Assembly: GCA_002753185.1 (NCBI GenBank)
Contig: PDZX01000009.1
Coordinates: forward strand, 1 to 64,000
Reading direction: 5' to 3'
Length of the DNA stretch: 64,000 bases
DNA from: Magnetococcales bacterium WMHbin3
GTDB lineage: Bacteria; Pseudomonadota; Magnetococcia; Magnetococcales; Magnetaquicoccaceae
The notes below the pieces were generated by a model that did not search any database, was not told the DNA's origin, and was given only the letters and a program-made list of their open reading frames with translations. Position numbers and translations under genes: made by a program. Shown here one piece after another: positions 1 to 8,227 of this stretch (its first letter is position 1; each line of letters opens with the position of its first letter).

Positions 1-365
1 ATTTTTTGAAAACTGGCGAAATTCGCGAAGAGTTTACCGCGCGAGGTTTGCAGAAAGCCAAGCAGGTGTTGGATATCCTGCAACTCCCGGAAGAGGAACG
101 CCGTGCCTACGAATTTTACCAGGACGAACGGCACTACCAGGCCAGCATGGTGGAGTCCACCTGGGTCGCCGGCAGGCTGGAAGGACGACAGGAAGGACGA
201 CAGGAAGAAGCCGCTTCCATGCTGCTCAAATTGATACGCCGAAAGTTTGGACAAACGCCAGAATGGGTTACCGAAAAGGTAAAATCAGCGAACCTGGAAT
301 TGATCGAGACATGGAGCGATAACTTTGTCTTCGCCAACTCCGTGGACGAAGTATTTGCATCGTAA
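1..365 (+). CDS. Rpn-family nuclease, C-terminal part (5' end outside window)
   Basis: This is the C-terminal third of a PD-(D/E)XK nuclease of the Rpn (recombination-promoting nuclease, putative transposase) family. The reading frame is open from base 3 and the 5' part lies outside the window. It is nearly identical to the C-terminus of the gene that follows, which starts only 2 nt after this stop codon, so the two form a tandem duplication. The visible part carries an Arg/Glu/Gly-rich repeat (GRQE, two units) and a DUF4351-like helical tail containing RRKFGQTPEW. The catalytic D and ExQ residues would lie upstream. The family call rests on the intact neighbour. Activity cannot be judged from this fragment. 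Confidence 0.85.
   Translation, partial: FLKTGEIREEFTARGLQKAKQVLDILQLPEEERRAYEFYQDERHYQASMVESTWVAGRLEGRQEGRQEEAASMLLKLIRRKFGQTPEWVTEKVKSANLELIETWSDNFVFANSVDEVFAS
1..365 (+). repeat. Direct repeat, left copy (tandem Rpn gene duplication)
   Basis: Bases 1-365 align with 957-1345. They differ by scattered substitutions and by a 24-bp length difference that falls exactly in the 12-bp tandem repeat. Base 1 corresponds to 957 and base 365 to 1345. The repeat probably continues to the left of the window. Confidence 0.9.
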
Positions 366-367
366 AC

Positions 368-1345
368 ATGACAACGAAAACGGAGGATGCGCACGTGCAA
401 CGACGCCGACTGATCAGCTTTGACTGGGCGCTGAAACGACTTCTGCGCAGCAAGGCCAACTTTGAGGTCCTGGAAGGTCTGTTGAGCGAATTGCTCATGA
501 CCGAAGTCAAAATAGTCGAAATCCTCGAAAGCGAAAGCAACAAGGAAAATCACCTCGACAAAAGCAACCGGGTTGACATGAAAGTCAGGAACAGCCAGGA
601 CGAGCTGATCCTGATCGAGTTGCAATACGAACGAGAATACGATTATCTGCAAAGACTTGTTTATGCAATATCCAAGACCGTGACGGAGCACGTGGCGGAA
701 GGCGATGCCTATTCCAAGGTTCCGAAGGTGATTTCCATCAGCATCCTCCATTTTGACCTCGGCGATGGGCAAGACTATATCTACCATGGCACGACCTCAT
801 TCAGAGGATTGCACACCAACGACGAATTGCAGCTCAACCAGGGTCAGAAAGGGTTGTTCCTGCGCCAATCCATTGCGGAGATCTTTCCGGAATTCTATCT
901 GCTCCGTGTCAAGCGCTTCGATGAAATCGCCCGCAACTCCTTGGATGAGTGGATCTATTTTTTGAAAACTGGCGAAATTCGCGAAGAGTTTACCGCGCGA
1001 GGTTTGCAGAAAGCCAAGCAGGTGTTGGATATCCTGCAACTCCCGGAAGAGGAACGCCGTGCCTACGAATATTACCAGGACGAACGGCACTACCAGGCCA
1101 GCATGGTGGAGTCCACCTGGGTCGCCGGCAGGCTGGAAGGACGACAGGAAGGACGACAGGAAGGGCGACAGGAAGGGCGACAGGAAGAAGCCGCTTCCAT
1201 GCTGCTCAAATTGATACGCCGCAAATTTGGACAAACGCCAGAATGGGTTACCGAAAAGGTAAAATCAGCAAACCTGGAATTGATCGAAACCTGGAGCGAC
1301 AACTTTGTATTTGCCAACTCCGTTGACGAAGTATTTGCATCGTAA
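368..1345 (+). CDS. Rpn family recombination-promoting nuclease / PD-(D/E)XK putative transposase
   Basis: The 325-aa protein is complete. Its N-terminal half has the fold signature SFDWALKRLL followed by an aspartate (RVDMKV, D70) and an E-x-Q motif (IELQ, E84 and Q86), the metal-binding core of Rpn/YhgA-like PD-(D/E)XK nucleases. Members of this family stimulate RecA-independent recombination and have been linked to phage defence. Residues about 258-273 are four GRQE repeats, followed by a DUF4351-like C-terminal helix bundle. ATG 368 lies 2 nt after the stop of the preceding paralogue, which suggests translational coupling. The gene copies differ by two 12-bp repeat units. Such genes often occur in multiple copies. 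The family is clear, the biological role is not. Confidence 0.88.
   Translation: MTTKTEDAHVQRRRLISFDWALKRLLRSKANFEVLEGLLSELLMTEVKIVEILESESNKENHLDKSNRVDMKVRNSQDELILIELQYEREYDYLQRLVYAISKTVTEHVAEGDAYSKVPKVISISILHFDLGDGQDYIYHGTTSFRGLHTNDELQLNQGQKGLFLRQSIAEIFPEFYLLRVKRFDEIARNSLDEWIYFLKTGEIREEFTARGLQKAKQVLDILQLPEEERRAYEYYQDERHYQASMVESTWVAGRLEGRQEGRQEGRQEGRQEEAASMLLKLIRRKFGQTPEWVTEKVKSANLELIETWSDNFVFANSVDEVFAS
957..1345 (+). repeat. Direct repeat, right copy (tandem Rpn gene duplication)
   Basis: This is the partner of the repeat at 1-365, covering the C-terminal third of the intact Rpn gene. Near identity over this length suggests a recent duplication or ongoing gene conversion between the tandem copies. 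Confidence 0.9.
1139..1186 (+). repeat. 12-bp in-frame tandem repeat, four units (two units at 183-206 in the other copy)
   Basis: Four consecutive 12-bp units are present: ggacgacaggaa twice, then gggcgacaggaa twice. They encode GRQE repeats. The upstream paralogue has only two units at 183-206. A whole number of codons per unit means that slippage changes linker length without breaking the frame. Confidence 0.92.
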
Positions 1346-1377
1346 GCAGAACGCGCGGAGCGGACGACTCCGCAATC

Positions 1378-2598
1378 TCAAAAACTCTCCAGTGCGGCCA
1401 CCACCCGCTTGACCGGCGGGAACTGGTTGAAAGGAAAACCGTGCGCATGAAACCAGCCGGAGGTTTGCAGCACGGCGGCATTGGCGGGCTGTTTCGCCAA
1501 GGCACGGTCGATGCCGATGGCCAGACGAGGCGGCGACTCCATGGCGTCCAGAGTCGCCAACCGCCGGGGCAGATGCGCGCCGTGCCAGCGATGAAACAAC
1601 TCCAGATGGACCAGCCGCCCCCCGGCACGCTCCTGAAAGGAAAAATCCGGCACGACCATCTCCTGGGATCCCAGATCCAACAACGGCGTGTGAGGCTGAA
1701 TCTCCCAATCGGGCGCCTCCTGACGGAACTTGGCCTCGAAGGTGGCGAACTCATCGGGAATGTAGGTGGCTTCATGGGCGAAATGGGACTTCAAGCCCAG
1801 GGTATCGTCCAGCTCCAGGGTGGCGGACGGCAGATCCCCCAGCCGCACTTGCGCCCGCAACTTCCATCGATACAGCGCGCAGACCGCAGGGAGAAAACCG
1901 GCCAGCTTGAAACCGTATTTGCGCGGCACGTCGAACAGACTCAACGGCCCGTCCAACTCCAGAACGAATCCATTGGTGATCTCCGGCACCGGCGTGATGC
2001 GCGCCAACAGTTGAAACCATTTGAGATAGCGAAAAAACTGCCGCCGCCGCCCGGCGTCCGGCTCCCAGATCTCCAGGGTCAGACGGTCGGCCCAATAGAG
2101 CGGCCCCTGGGCCAGGGCGAGATTGTAACGGTCCAGCAACGGCTCCGGCTCGATGGGGTCGAAGGAGAGCAAGGGCTGGCGCACCGGCAGATCGGCATGC
2201 AAACCCTCGGCGAGCCGATCCGGATCCTCGCTGCCCCGGTCGCGCGCCACGGCCAGCCGATAGGCGGTCAGGTCGTTCGTCTCCCCGGATCGCAAATGCC
2301 GGGCCGCAGCCTGAAAAGTGGCCAGACGCGCCTCGGCCAGCTCCTCCTGGGACTCACGGAAGGTACAGCGGTCCAGCAGCAGCTTGTTCAACCCCTTGGC
2401 AACCTGCTGGGAACGGGAGGCGTTGATCAGGGGCACAACCGCCTCGGCCAACTCCTCGCGGCTCTGCCCCTCCCCGGTGGCATAGACGGCGGCCAGATCC
2501 CGAACCAGATTCCGCAACAGTTGACTGCCGGAATCGACGAAACGGGGCGTCAGGCGCTCCTTGCGCCGGTCGAAACGGAGCAGGTCACGGGTCAACAC
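1378..2598 (-). CDS. DUF790 family nuclease, Bax1-like partner of XPB helicase
   Basis: The 406-aa protein matches the DUF790 family, whose archaeal member Bax1 is a structure-specific nuclease that binds and activates XPB helicase. The N-terminus (MLTRDLLRF) and the early RSQQVAKGLNKLLLDR segment are typical. Near the C-terminus, VVPDFSF (about residue 317) followed by HLELFHRWH (about 333) resembles the PD-(D/E)XK-type active site. The start is a GTG at 2598, and the gene overlaps the 3' end of the helicase gene by 7 bp. That coupling fits stoichiometric production of a helicase-nuclease complex acting on bubble or fork DNA during repair. The function is inferred from the family and the pairing. 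Confidence 0.85.
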   Translation of the reverse strand: MLTRDLLRFDRRKERLTPRFVDSGSQLLRNLVRDLAAVYATGEGQSREELAEAVVPLINASRSQQVAKGLNKLLLDRCTFRESQEELAEARLATFQAAARHLRSGETNDLTAYRLAVARDRGSEDPDRLAEGLHADLPVRQPLLSFDPIEPEPLLDRYNLALAQGPLYWADRLTLEIWEPDAGRRRQFFRYLKWFQLLARITPVPEITNGFVLELDGPLSLFDVPRKYGFKLAGFLPAVCALYRWKLRAQVRLGDLPSATLELDDTLGLKSHFAHEATYIPDEFATFEAKFRQEAPDWEIQPHTPLLDLGSQEMVVPDFSFQERAGGRLVHLELFHRWHGAHLPRRLATLDAMESPPRLAIGIDRALAKQPANAAVLQTSGWFHAHGFPFNQFPPVKRVVAALESF

Positions 2599-3974
2599 GC
2601 GGGCAACTTCCGCAAAATGGCGTCGTGCTGACTGCGACGCTGACTGGTGTAGGTCTCGGCGGTATCCTGGGAAATCAGCTCATAAAGAACCGCCTGCTTC
2701 CCCTCCCTGGGCCGCAGCAGCCGTCCCAGCCGCTGGACATGCTCCCGGATCGAGGCATTGCCGGAAACGATGATCCCCACGCTCACCTCCGGCAGATCCA
2801 CCCCCTCGTTGAGCACCCGCGAGTTGACCAGAAAAGGGAACTCCCCGGAGCGGAACCCATCCAGCAGGCGGGTGCGCTCTGAAATTTTGGTCTTGTGGGT
2901 GATGACCGGCAAAAAAAAGGTCTCCCCGATGGCATAGGCCGTGGCATTGTCGTCGGTGAACAACAGGGCGCGCTCCAGGCGATGGCGGCGCAACAGCTTC
3001 CAAACCATGCGCAGCTTGGCGCGGGAAGCACGGGCCAGCCTTTTTTGCATGCGATAGGCGGCCATGGCCTCCCGCCCCTCGCGGGAACGGGAGCAGATGC
3101 GGATGAATTCGGTCCACCCCGACGGACGCGCCAGATTGACCCCGGTGGAACGGGCGAACTCCCGGTAGTGCCGATAAGCGGCATCGTAGGCATCCCGCTC
3201 GTCCGGGTCGAGGTCCACCGGGACCGCCTCCAGGCGATACGGCGCCAGGACCTCCCCCTCCAGGTCGCCGATCTCGCTGCGATGGACCAGCGGCCCCAAC
3301 AGGTTGAAAAGATCCTCCTCCATGCCGTCGGCCCGCTCCGGCGTGGCGGTCAGCCCCAGCCGGTAGGGGGCCACGCACTGAATCGCCACCAGCCGGGTGG
3401 TTGGGGCCGGGAGGTGATGGCACTCGTCGCAGATCAACAGCCCGAAGCGGTTGCCCAGCCGCTCCATGTGAATCAGCGCCGAATCGTAGGTGCTCACCGT
3501 GATCGGCTCGATGCGATACTCCCCCCCGCCCATGACGCCGATGGGCATGCCGAAAATCCCCTCCAATTGTTCATGCCACTGAAAGGTCAAATTGATGGTC
3601 GGGGCCAGGATCAGGGTGTCCCGCCGCACGCGGGCAATGGCCATGCGGGCCACCAGGGTCTTTCCGGACCCGGTGGGCAGGACCACCACCCCCCGATGCC
3701 CGGCATGGACCCAGGCATGAAACGCGGCCTGCTGATGGGAACGCGGGGCATGATCGCCCCGTGGCTGGAACTCCCGTGGGAAAAAGGCGCGCGCCCGATC
3801 CTCGCAAGGCGCCTTGGCATGATGCAGCGCCAGCATCACCGGGCCATAGCGCCTGGCCTCGGCCCGCCAGCAGCGGGTACGATCGTCCCAGGTCAGCAGA
3901 TGGGCGGCTGGGGTCAACTCCTCGGCGGATCCCTCCGCGACGAGGGTGCCCTGATCAAAGGTGAGGCGGATCAT
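2592..3974 (-). CDS. XPB/Rad25-like superfamily 2 DNA helicase
   Basis: This 460-aa protein is an SF2 DNA helicase. It has an N-terminal damage-recognition-like region (about 1-80), Walker A PTGSGKT (Lys near 105), a DECH box (about 182-185) in place of DEAH, motif III LGLTATPER, and motifs V/VI (RVLNEGVDLP and QRLGRLLR, about 385-420). Together with the overlapping DUF790 nuclease this is the XPB-Bax1 arrangement known from archaea and some bacteria. I prefer ATG 3974; an in-frame TTG lies 9 nt upstream. The start overlaps the 3' end of the VanZ-like gene by 20 bp. Probable role: unwinding damaged or branched DNA for the nuclease partner. Confidence 0.88.
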   Translation of the reverse strand: MIRLTFDQGTLVAEGSAEELTPAAHLLTWDDRTRCWRAEARRYGPVMLALHHAKAPCEDRARAFFPREFQPRGDHAPRSHQQAAFHAWVHAGHRGVVVLPTGSGKTLVARMAIARVRRDTLILAPTINLTFQWHEQLEGIFGMPIGVMGGGEYRIEPITVSTYDSALIHMERLGNRFGLLICDECHHLPAPTTRLVAIQCVAPYRLGLTATPERADGMEEDLFNLLGPLVHRSEIGDLEGEVLAPYRLEAVPVDLDPDERDAYDAAYRHYREFARSTGVNLARPSGWTEFIRICSRSREGREAMAAYRMQKRLARASRAKLRMVWKLLRRHRLERALLFTDDNATAYAIGETFFLPVITHKTKISERTRLLDGFRSGEFPFLVNSRVLNEGVDLPEVSVGIIVSGNASIREHVQRLGRLLRPREGKQAVLYELISQDTAETYTSQRRSQHDAILRKLPAC

Positions 3975-4578
3975 CGCAAGCAAAAGTGGGCCGGGCGCGT
4001 TCCAGATCGTGCTCCGGCCGGCGGGTCATGACCCCGAACCAAAGGCCGATGGCCGACCCGACCGCGTTCATGGCCACGTCGTGGAGGTCGAAAAAGCGGT
4101 TGGGCAGCATCCCCTGGATGAGTTCGTCCGAAAACCCCGCCACCAGCACCGCGCAATAGACCCACGCCAATCCCATCCCCCGCGGCCTGCCGGCGGCCCG
4201 AAAGACCAGATACGCCAACAGGCCGTATTCCAGGAAATGGACCCGCTCGACGGGATTGTCCACCGTGGTCGCCGCCAGGGCGAGAATGGCCACGAACGGC
4301 AAGGCGGCCAGCAGCCGCTTCCCCTTGCTGATGCGCAGAAAAACGATGGTCAGACTGGCGAGCAGGGCGAGGATCAGTCCGACGGAGATGATCAGCCCGG
4401 TCTCCCGCTTGCCAACGAGCTTGAAGGAGGCACGCGCCACGATGGGGGTCATGGGCAGGGTCAGGTAGATGGTGAGCAGATACCCACCCACCACCGCCCA
4501 ACGCGGTCCGGGGTAATGAATGTACAGACGGTTGGAAAGATCGATGAACTCCACGAAACTCGCGAAGGGATTTTTCAT
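3955..4578 (-). CDS. VanZ family integral membrane protein
   Basis: The 207-aa protein is predicted to span the membrane, with hydrophobic segments at about 28-50, 60-80, 88-108, 118-130, 140-155 and 165-185. The C-terminal half shows the VanZ-like pattern ERVHFLEYGLLAYL, then SDELIQ and DLHDVAMNAVGSAIG, where the acidic, Gln and Asn residues are family hallmarks. VanZ was first linked to teicoplanin resistance, but most proteobacterial members have no known role. ATG 4578 overlaps the stop of the flavin reductase gene (ATGA) and the 3' end overlaps the helicase start, so the genes are likely co-transcribed. A functional link to the helicase is not evident. Confidence 0.8.
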   Translation of the reverse strand: MKNPFASFVEFIDLSNRLYIHYPGPRWAVVGGYLLTIYLTLPMTPIVARASFKLVGKRETGLIISVGLILALLASLTIVFLRISKGKRLLAALPFVAILALAATTVDNPVERVHFLEYGLLAYLVFRAAGRPRGMGLAWVYCAVLVAGFSDELIQGMLPNRFFDLHDVAMNAVGSAIGLWFGVMTRRPEHDLERARPTFACDDPPHL

Positions 4579-5192
4579 GGCTTGGGCCTGGGCAGACGCA
4601 AGGCGGCACCCAGGGGAGCGAACGTCTCCCCACCCAGACGGCAGGCCGGATTCATCCGCTCGGCATGCACCGTGAAATGTCCCTTGTCACCGGTCTCGAT
4701 CACCGCGTCATCGACGTGAATGAGGTCGATGCGACCAAAAATCAGGTGCTGCGGGGTGTTGCCCATCTCGATGACCTTGTGGCGCTCGCAGGCGAAGGCC
4801 ACCGGACACCCCACCAGCCGAGGCAGGCGGAAATCACCGAATTCGGTCAACTCCAGCCCCAACCGGGAGACCTCGGACTCCTCCGGCGGGAGTTCCATGG
4901 CGCTGGCCGCCACCTGGTGAGCCTGGGGCATGGCCGGGATATGCACCACGAAATCGAACCGCTCCCCGATGTTGACCAGGGTATCCTTGGGCGACCCGTC
5001 GCTCTTGAGACCCACGGAGAGCATCAAGAGAGGCGGGTCGCTGGATATCCCGGTGAAATAGGAAAACGGCGCCAGATTGAACCCCCGTTGACCATTCTCC
5101 GACAAGACCCAGGCGATGGGACGGGGCACCAGGGTCTGGGTCATGGCGTGATAGACCCGATTGGCGGAGAGGGTTTTCAGATCCAGGATCAT
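4575..5192 (-). CDS. Flavin reductase-like, FMN-binding family protein
   Basis: This 205-aa cytoplasmic protein belongs to the flavin reductase/flavoredoxin split-barrel family. Visible family features are the N-terminal TLVPRPIAWV, then NLAPFSYFTGISSDPP, which shapes the FMN pocket, and SPKDTLVNI. Members bind FMN and act as NAD(P)H:flavin oxidoreductases or as small FMN electron carriers. The substrate cannot be read from sequence. The gene starts 16 nt after serC and overlaps the following VanZ-like gene by 4 bp, placing it in the middle of an apparent serC operon. Confidence 0.85.
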   Translation of the reverse strand: MILDLKTLSANRVYHAMTQTLVPRPIAWVLSENGQRGFNLAPFSYFTGISSDPPLLMLSVGLKSDGSPKDTLVNIGERFDFVVHIPAMPQAHQVAASAMELPPEESEVSRLGLELTEFGDFRLPRLVGCPVAFACERHKVIEMGNTPQHLIFGRIDLIHVDDAVIETGDKGHFTVHAERMNPACRLGGETFAPLGAALRLPRPKP

Positions 5193-5208
5193 CGCGTCCC
5201 CAGGAGCA

Positions 5209-6297
5209 TCAACCGTTGCTGCGCTCGAATTCCCGCATGAAGGCGATCAGGGCGTCCACGCCTGCCTCCGGCATGGCGTTGTAGATCGACGCGCGCATCC
5301 CGCCCACGGAACGATGCCCCTTGAGGGTCACCAGACCCGCGGCCTTGGCGCCGGCCAGAAAGGCGTCGGTCAACTCCGGCCTGGCCAGGGTGAAGGGAAC
5401 GTTCATGCGGGAGCGGCTGGCCGGCTCCGTGGGGCATGCGTAGAACGGCGAGCCATCGATGGCGGCGTAGAGCTTGTCGGCCTTGACGATGTTGCGGCGT
5501 TCCATCTCCGCGACCCCCCCCTGCTCCTTGACCCACTCCAGCACCAGGCCGAGGATGTAGATGGCATAGGTCGGCGGGGTGTTGAGCATCGACCCCTCCT
5601 TGGCCTGCGCCTGATAGTCGAGCATGACCGGCATGTTGGCGTTGCGGCCCATGAGGTCCTTGCGCACGATCACCACCGTGACGCCGCTCGGCCCCAGGTT
5701 CTTCTGCGCCCCGGCGTAGATCAGCCCGAAACGGGAGACATCCACGGGACGGGAGAGGATATTCGACGAGGCATCCGCCACCAGGGGCACTGCCCCGGTC
5801 TCCGGGACATGGTGGTACTCGGTGCCGAAGATGGTGTTGTTGCTGGTCATGTGGACATAGGCCGCGCCGGGATTGAGGGTCAACTCCTCCTGGCGCGGAA
5901 TGCGCGAATAATTGACCCCCTTGGACGAGGCGGCCTGACGCACGTCGGCGAAGATCTTTTTCGCCTCGGCATACGCCTTCTCGGACCAACTGCCGGTCAT
6001 GATGTAATCGGCGGTCTGGGTGGCCGGATCGTGGATCAGGTTCATGGGGATCATGGAGAACTGCAACGTGGCCCCGCCTTGCAGAAAGAGAACCGCGTAA
6101 TCCTCGCCAATCCCCATGAGTTCCCGCAGCAGGGCCTCGGCATTGGCGATGATGGCCATGTAATCCTTGGAACGGTGACTCATCTCCATGACCGACATGC
6201 CGCATCCCCGGTAGTCGAGCATCTCGTCCCTGGCCCGCTCCAACACCGGCACCGGCAGGACGGCCGGTCCGGCACTGAAATTGTACACCCGTCTCAT
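5209..6297 (-). CDS. serC: Phosphoserine aminotransferase
   Basis: SerC converts 3-phosphohydroxypyruvate and glutamate to phosphoserine and 2-oxoglutarate, the second step of serine synthesis, and also serves pyridoxal phosphate synthesis. The 362-aa protein begins MRRVYNFSAGPAVLP, the classic SerC N-terminus, and contains MSVMEMSHRS, LFLQGGATLQFS, and AGAQKNLGPSG with the PLP-binding lysine. I start it at ATG 6297 because a GGGAG ribosome-binding site lies at 6308-6312. An in-frame upstream extension would add 14 residues with no family match. It heads the minus-strand operon and is divergent from the response-regulator phosphatase. Confidence 0.95.
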   Translation of the reverse strand: MRRVYNFSAGPAVLPVPVLERARDEMLDYRGCGMSVMEMSHRSKDYMAIIANAEALLRELMGIGEDYAVLFLQGGATLQFSMIPMNLIHDPATQTADYIMTGSWSEKAYAEAKKIFADVRQAASSKGVNYSRIPRQEELTLNPGAAYVHMTSNNTIFGTEYHHVPETGAVPLVADASSNILSRPVDVSRFGLIYAGAQKNLGPSGVTVVIVRKDLMGRNANMPVMLDYQAQAKEGSMLNTPPTYAIYILGLVLEWVKEQGGVAEMERRNIVKADKLYAAIDGSPFYACPTEPASRSRMNVPFTLARPELTDAFLAGAKAAGLVTLKGHRSVGGMRASIYNAMPEAGVDALIAFMREFERSNG

Positions 6298-6440
6298 TTT
6301 GTCGATTCTCCCTGGAAGGTCATGGCCAAACCGCGTCAATTAGGCTACACTACGATGGCAAAAGGTTCACCACCCCCTATTTTAACGCACATGGCACGAC
6401 AAGCAAGACATGGCATGCGCATCGCGGAGAAACTTTCAAG

Positions 6441-7538
6441 ATGCATACCATCCTGATCGTGGATGACGATCCCCTCGCCCGCATGCACCTCGACCGCTTT
6501 CTGAAACGGGAAGGCCACGCCACCCTCCTTGCCAGCAACGGCCAGGAGGGTATCGAACTGTGGCGCGAATTCTCGCCGGACCTGATCCTGATGGACGTGA
6601 TGATGCCGGTCATGAACGGCTACGACGCCACGCGGGGCATCCGCGCCAACGGCAGCGGCAGCGGCATGCCCCCGGTGATCTTCCTGACCGGGGTGGAGGA
6701 CCAGGAACTGCTCGCGGAGTGTCTGCACTGCGGCGGGGATGATTTCCTCTCCAAGCCGTTCAACCACGTCATCCTGCGCGCGCGCCTGAACGCCTGGCTG
6801 CGCCGGGTGGAGATGGCCGCGAAAATCGCCATGGACCGGGAGGCGATCGAGCACGTCATTTTGAAGATGCGCCAGGATGACCGCTTCACCCCGCAATCGA
6901 TGCGCATCCTGATGACCCCGGTGGAGACCACCACCGGCGACCTGGTCCTCTCCACCCTGGACGCCGACGGCGCGCAACTGGTGATGCTGGGCGACTTCAC
7001 CGGCCACGGTCTGGCGGCGGCGGTGTGCGGACCACTGGTCTCGGACATCTTCTACGGCATGGTGCAACGCGGTTTTCCCTCCAGGGAGATCCTCACCGCG
7101 ATCAACGACAAAATCCATGGCCGGCTTCCGGTGGACATGTTCCTGACCGCCTGTTTCCTGCTCCTGGACCGCAAGGTCGGCCAGGTGACCATCTACAATG
7201 CCGGCATGCATCCGGTTCACATCTTCCGCGACGGCATCCGCCAGGAAGGACCCGCTTCCGCCCATACCCCCCTGGGGATCCTGCCGGAGATCAACTTCTC
7301 CAGGCTGGAGCAGACCCTGCCGGTGGAGGCAGGGGATCTGATCTACATCTATTCCGATGGGGCCTACGAGGTACAATCCCCTGCCGGCGAGTACTTCGGC
7401 ACCCACAAACTCCCCCATGCCCTCTACGTGCTCGCCCAGGAACAAAAACCACTGGAATGGCTCTTGCCGGTGCTGACGCAATTCCAGGAAAACGAGAAAC
7501 TGCCGGACGACATCACCCTGATCGAATTGAAGGTATGA
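6441..7538 (+). CDS. Response regulator with SpoIIE/RsbU-type PP2C phosphatase output domain
   Basis: The 365-aa protein has a receiver domain at 1-120 (phospho-acceptor D52 in LILMDVMMP, switch lysine in SKPF) and a SpoIIE-type serine phosphatase domain at about 155-365, with metal-site motif GDFTGHG and late DDITLIE. Such proteins usually dephosphorylate an anti-anti-sigma (STAS) protein when the receiver is phosphorylated. No STAS protein or RsbW-like kinase is encoded nearby. Its stop codon overlaps the ATG of the next gene (ATGA), and that gene likewise overlaps an ATPase gene, so the three are almost certainly co-translated. It resembles the second REC-SpoIIE protein at 15739-16869. No kinase adjoins it. 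Confidence 0.9.
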   Translation: MHTILIVDDDPLARMHLDRFLKREGHATLLASNGQEGIELWREFSPDLILMDVMMPVMNGYDATRGIRANGSGSGMPPVIFLTGVEDQELLAECLHCGGDDFLSKPFNHVILRARLNAWLRRVEMAAKIAMDREAIEHVILKMRQDDRFTPQSMRILMTPVETTTGDLVLSTLDADGAQLVMLGDFTGHGLAAAVCGPLVSDIFYGMVQRGFPSREILTAINDKIHGRLPVDMFLTACFLLLDRKVGQVTIYNAGMHPVHIFRDGIRQEGPASAHTPLGILPEINFSRLEQTLPVEAGDLIYIYSDGAYEVQSPAGEYFGTHKLPHALYVLAQEQKPLEWLLPVLTQFQENEKLPDDITLIELKV

Positions 7539-8227
7539 ACATGGACCTTGGCGCACGAATCGAAGAGCGCATGGAGGCGCGGGGCAAACTGTTCGCCACC
7601 CGTGGCGACTTCCTCAAGCTGTTGGGAAGCGCGTTGTGCCGCGATCTCGGCATCAGCGCGACCAGCAGCGCCGAGACCCTGGAGGCGGCCCTGCGCACCC
7701 ATTGCCAGGATCGCGTCCGCCTGGTGCGCGGGGGCCGCGCCCGCTACGTGGCGCGCCATCTGCCGGACGAGGCCTTCCTCCGGGAAAAGGCCAAACGGCT
7801 GGGGACCTTCACCGTGGGACAACTCGCCCTGAACCTCCCCCTGGCCAAGGCGGCGATCCCCAGGGCGCTGACGCTTCTCATGGAGCGGGGCGAGGTGGCG
7901 TGCGTGGCGATTCGCGCGGATTTCGCCCCGGTATTGCGCTGGGTGGGGAGCGCCCCCTCCGGCGGCGACGACGACGCGCATTTCCGGATGGCGGTGCAGG
8001 CCATCGGCAAGGGGGGCAATTTCGTGCCGATTCACCGGCTGCGCGCCGAACTGGGCTGGGAGCGGGAGCGGTTCGACCGGGTGGTGAATCGGCTGCGCGC
8101 CGGGGAACGGATTCTTCTGAACATGGGCGATCCCACCCGGCTGCGGCCCGATGAGCTGGACGCCGCGTTCCAGGACGAAAACGGCATGCTGTATCTGACC
8201 CTCAACTGGCTGGAGGCGCGAGGATGA
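7535..8227 (+). CDS. Predicted tandem winged-helix protein, unknown function
   Basis: I do not recognise a named family. The 230-aa protein is soluble and reads as two helix-turn-helix/winged-helix-like halves. The first spans residues about 15-135 (AKRLGTFTVGQLAL, AAIPRALTLLMERGEV) and the second about 150-225 (MAVQAIGKGGNFVPI, RLRAELGWERERFDRVVNRL). The second ends in a short beta hairpin typical of a wing. ATG 7535 overlaps the stop of the REC-SpoIIE gene, and its own stop overlaps the ATG of the ATPase gene. This strict coupling suggests a complex or regulatory unit with the ATPase. DNA binding is an inference from the fold pattern only. Confidence 0.75.
   Translation: MNMDLGARIEERMEARGKLFATRGDFLKLLGSALCRDLGISATSSAETLEAALRTHCQDRVRLVRGGRARYVARHLPDEAFLREKAKRLGTFTVGQLALNLPLAKAAIPRALTLLMERGEVACVAIRADFAPVLRWVGSAPSGGDDDAHFRMAVQAIGKGGNFVPIHRLRAELGWERERFDRVVNRLRAGERILLNMGDPTRLRPDELDAAFQDENGMLYLTLNWLEARG

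Noticed and set aside
1-1345. Complete insertion sequence carrying the Rpn genes
   Set aside because: I see no terminal inverted repeats or target duplication around the visible copies. The duplication is direct and tandem, which fits unequal recombination better.
1346-1377. Terminator between the Rpn gene and the DUF790 gene
   Set aside because: GCGGAG and CTCCGC form a six-base-pair hairpin with a seven-base loop, but no T-tract follows on either strand. It is too weak to annotate.
6345-7556. Long open frame (about 403 codons) on the minus strand opposite the REC-SpoIIE gene
   Set aside because: It is an antisense shadow: GC-rich third positions keep it open, its translation is His/Gln/Gly-rich with no family features, and the plus-strand protein has clear REC and SpoIIE motifs.
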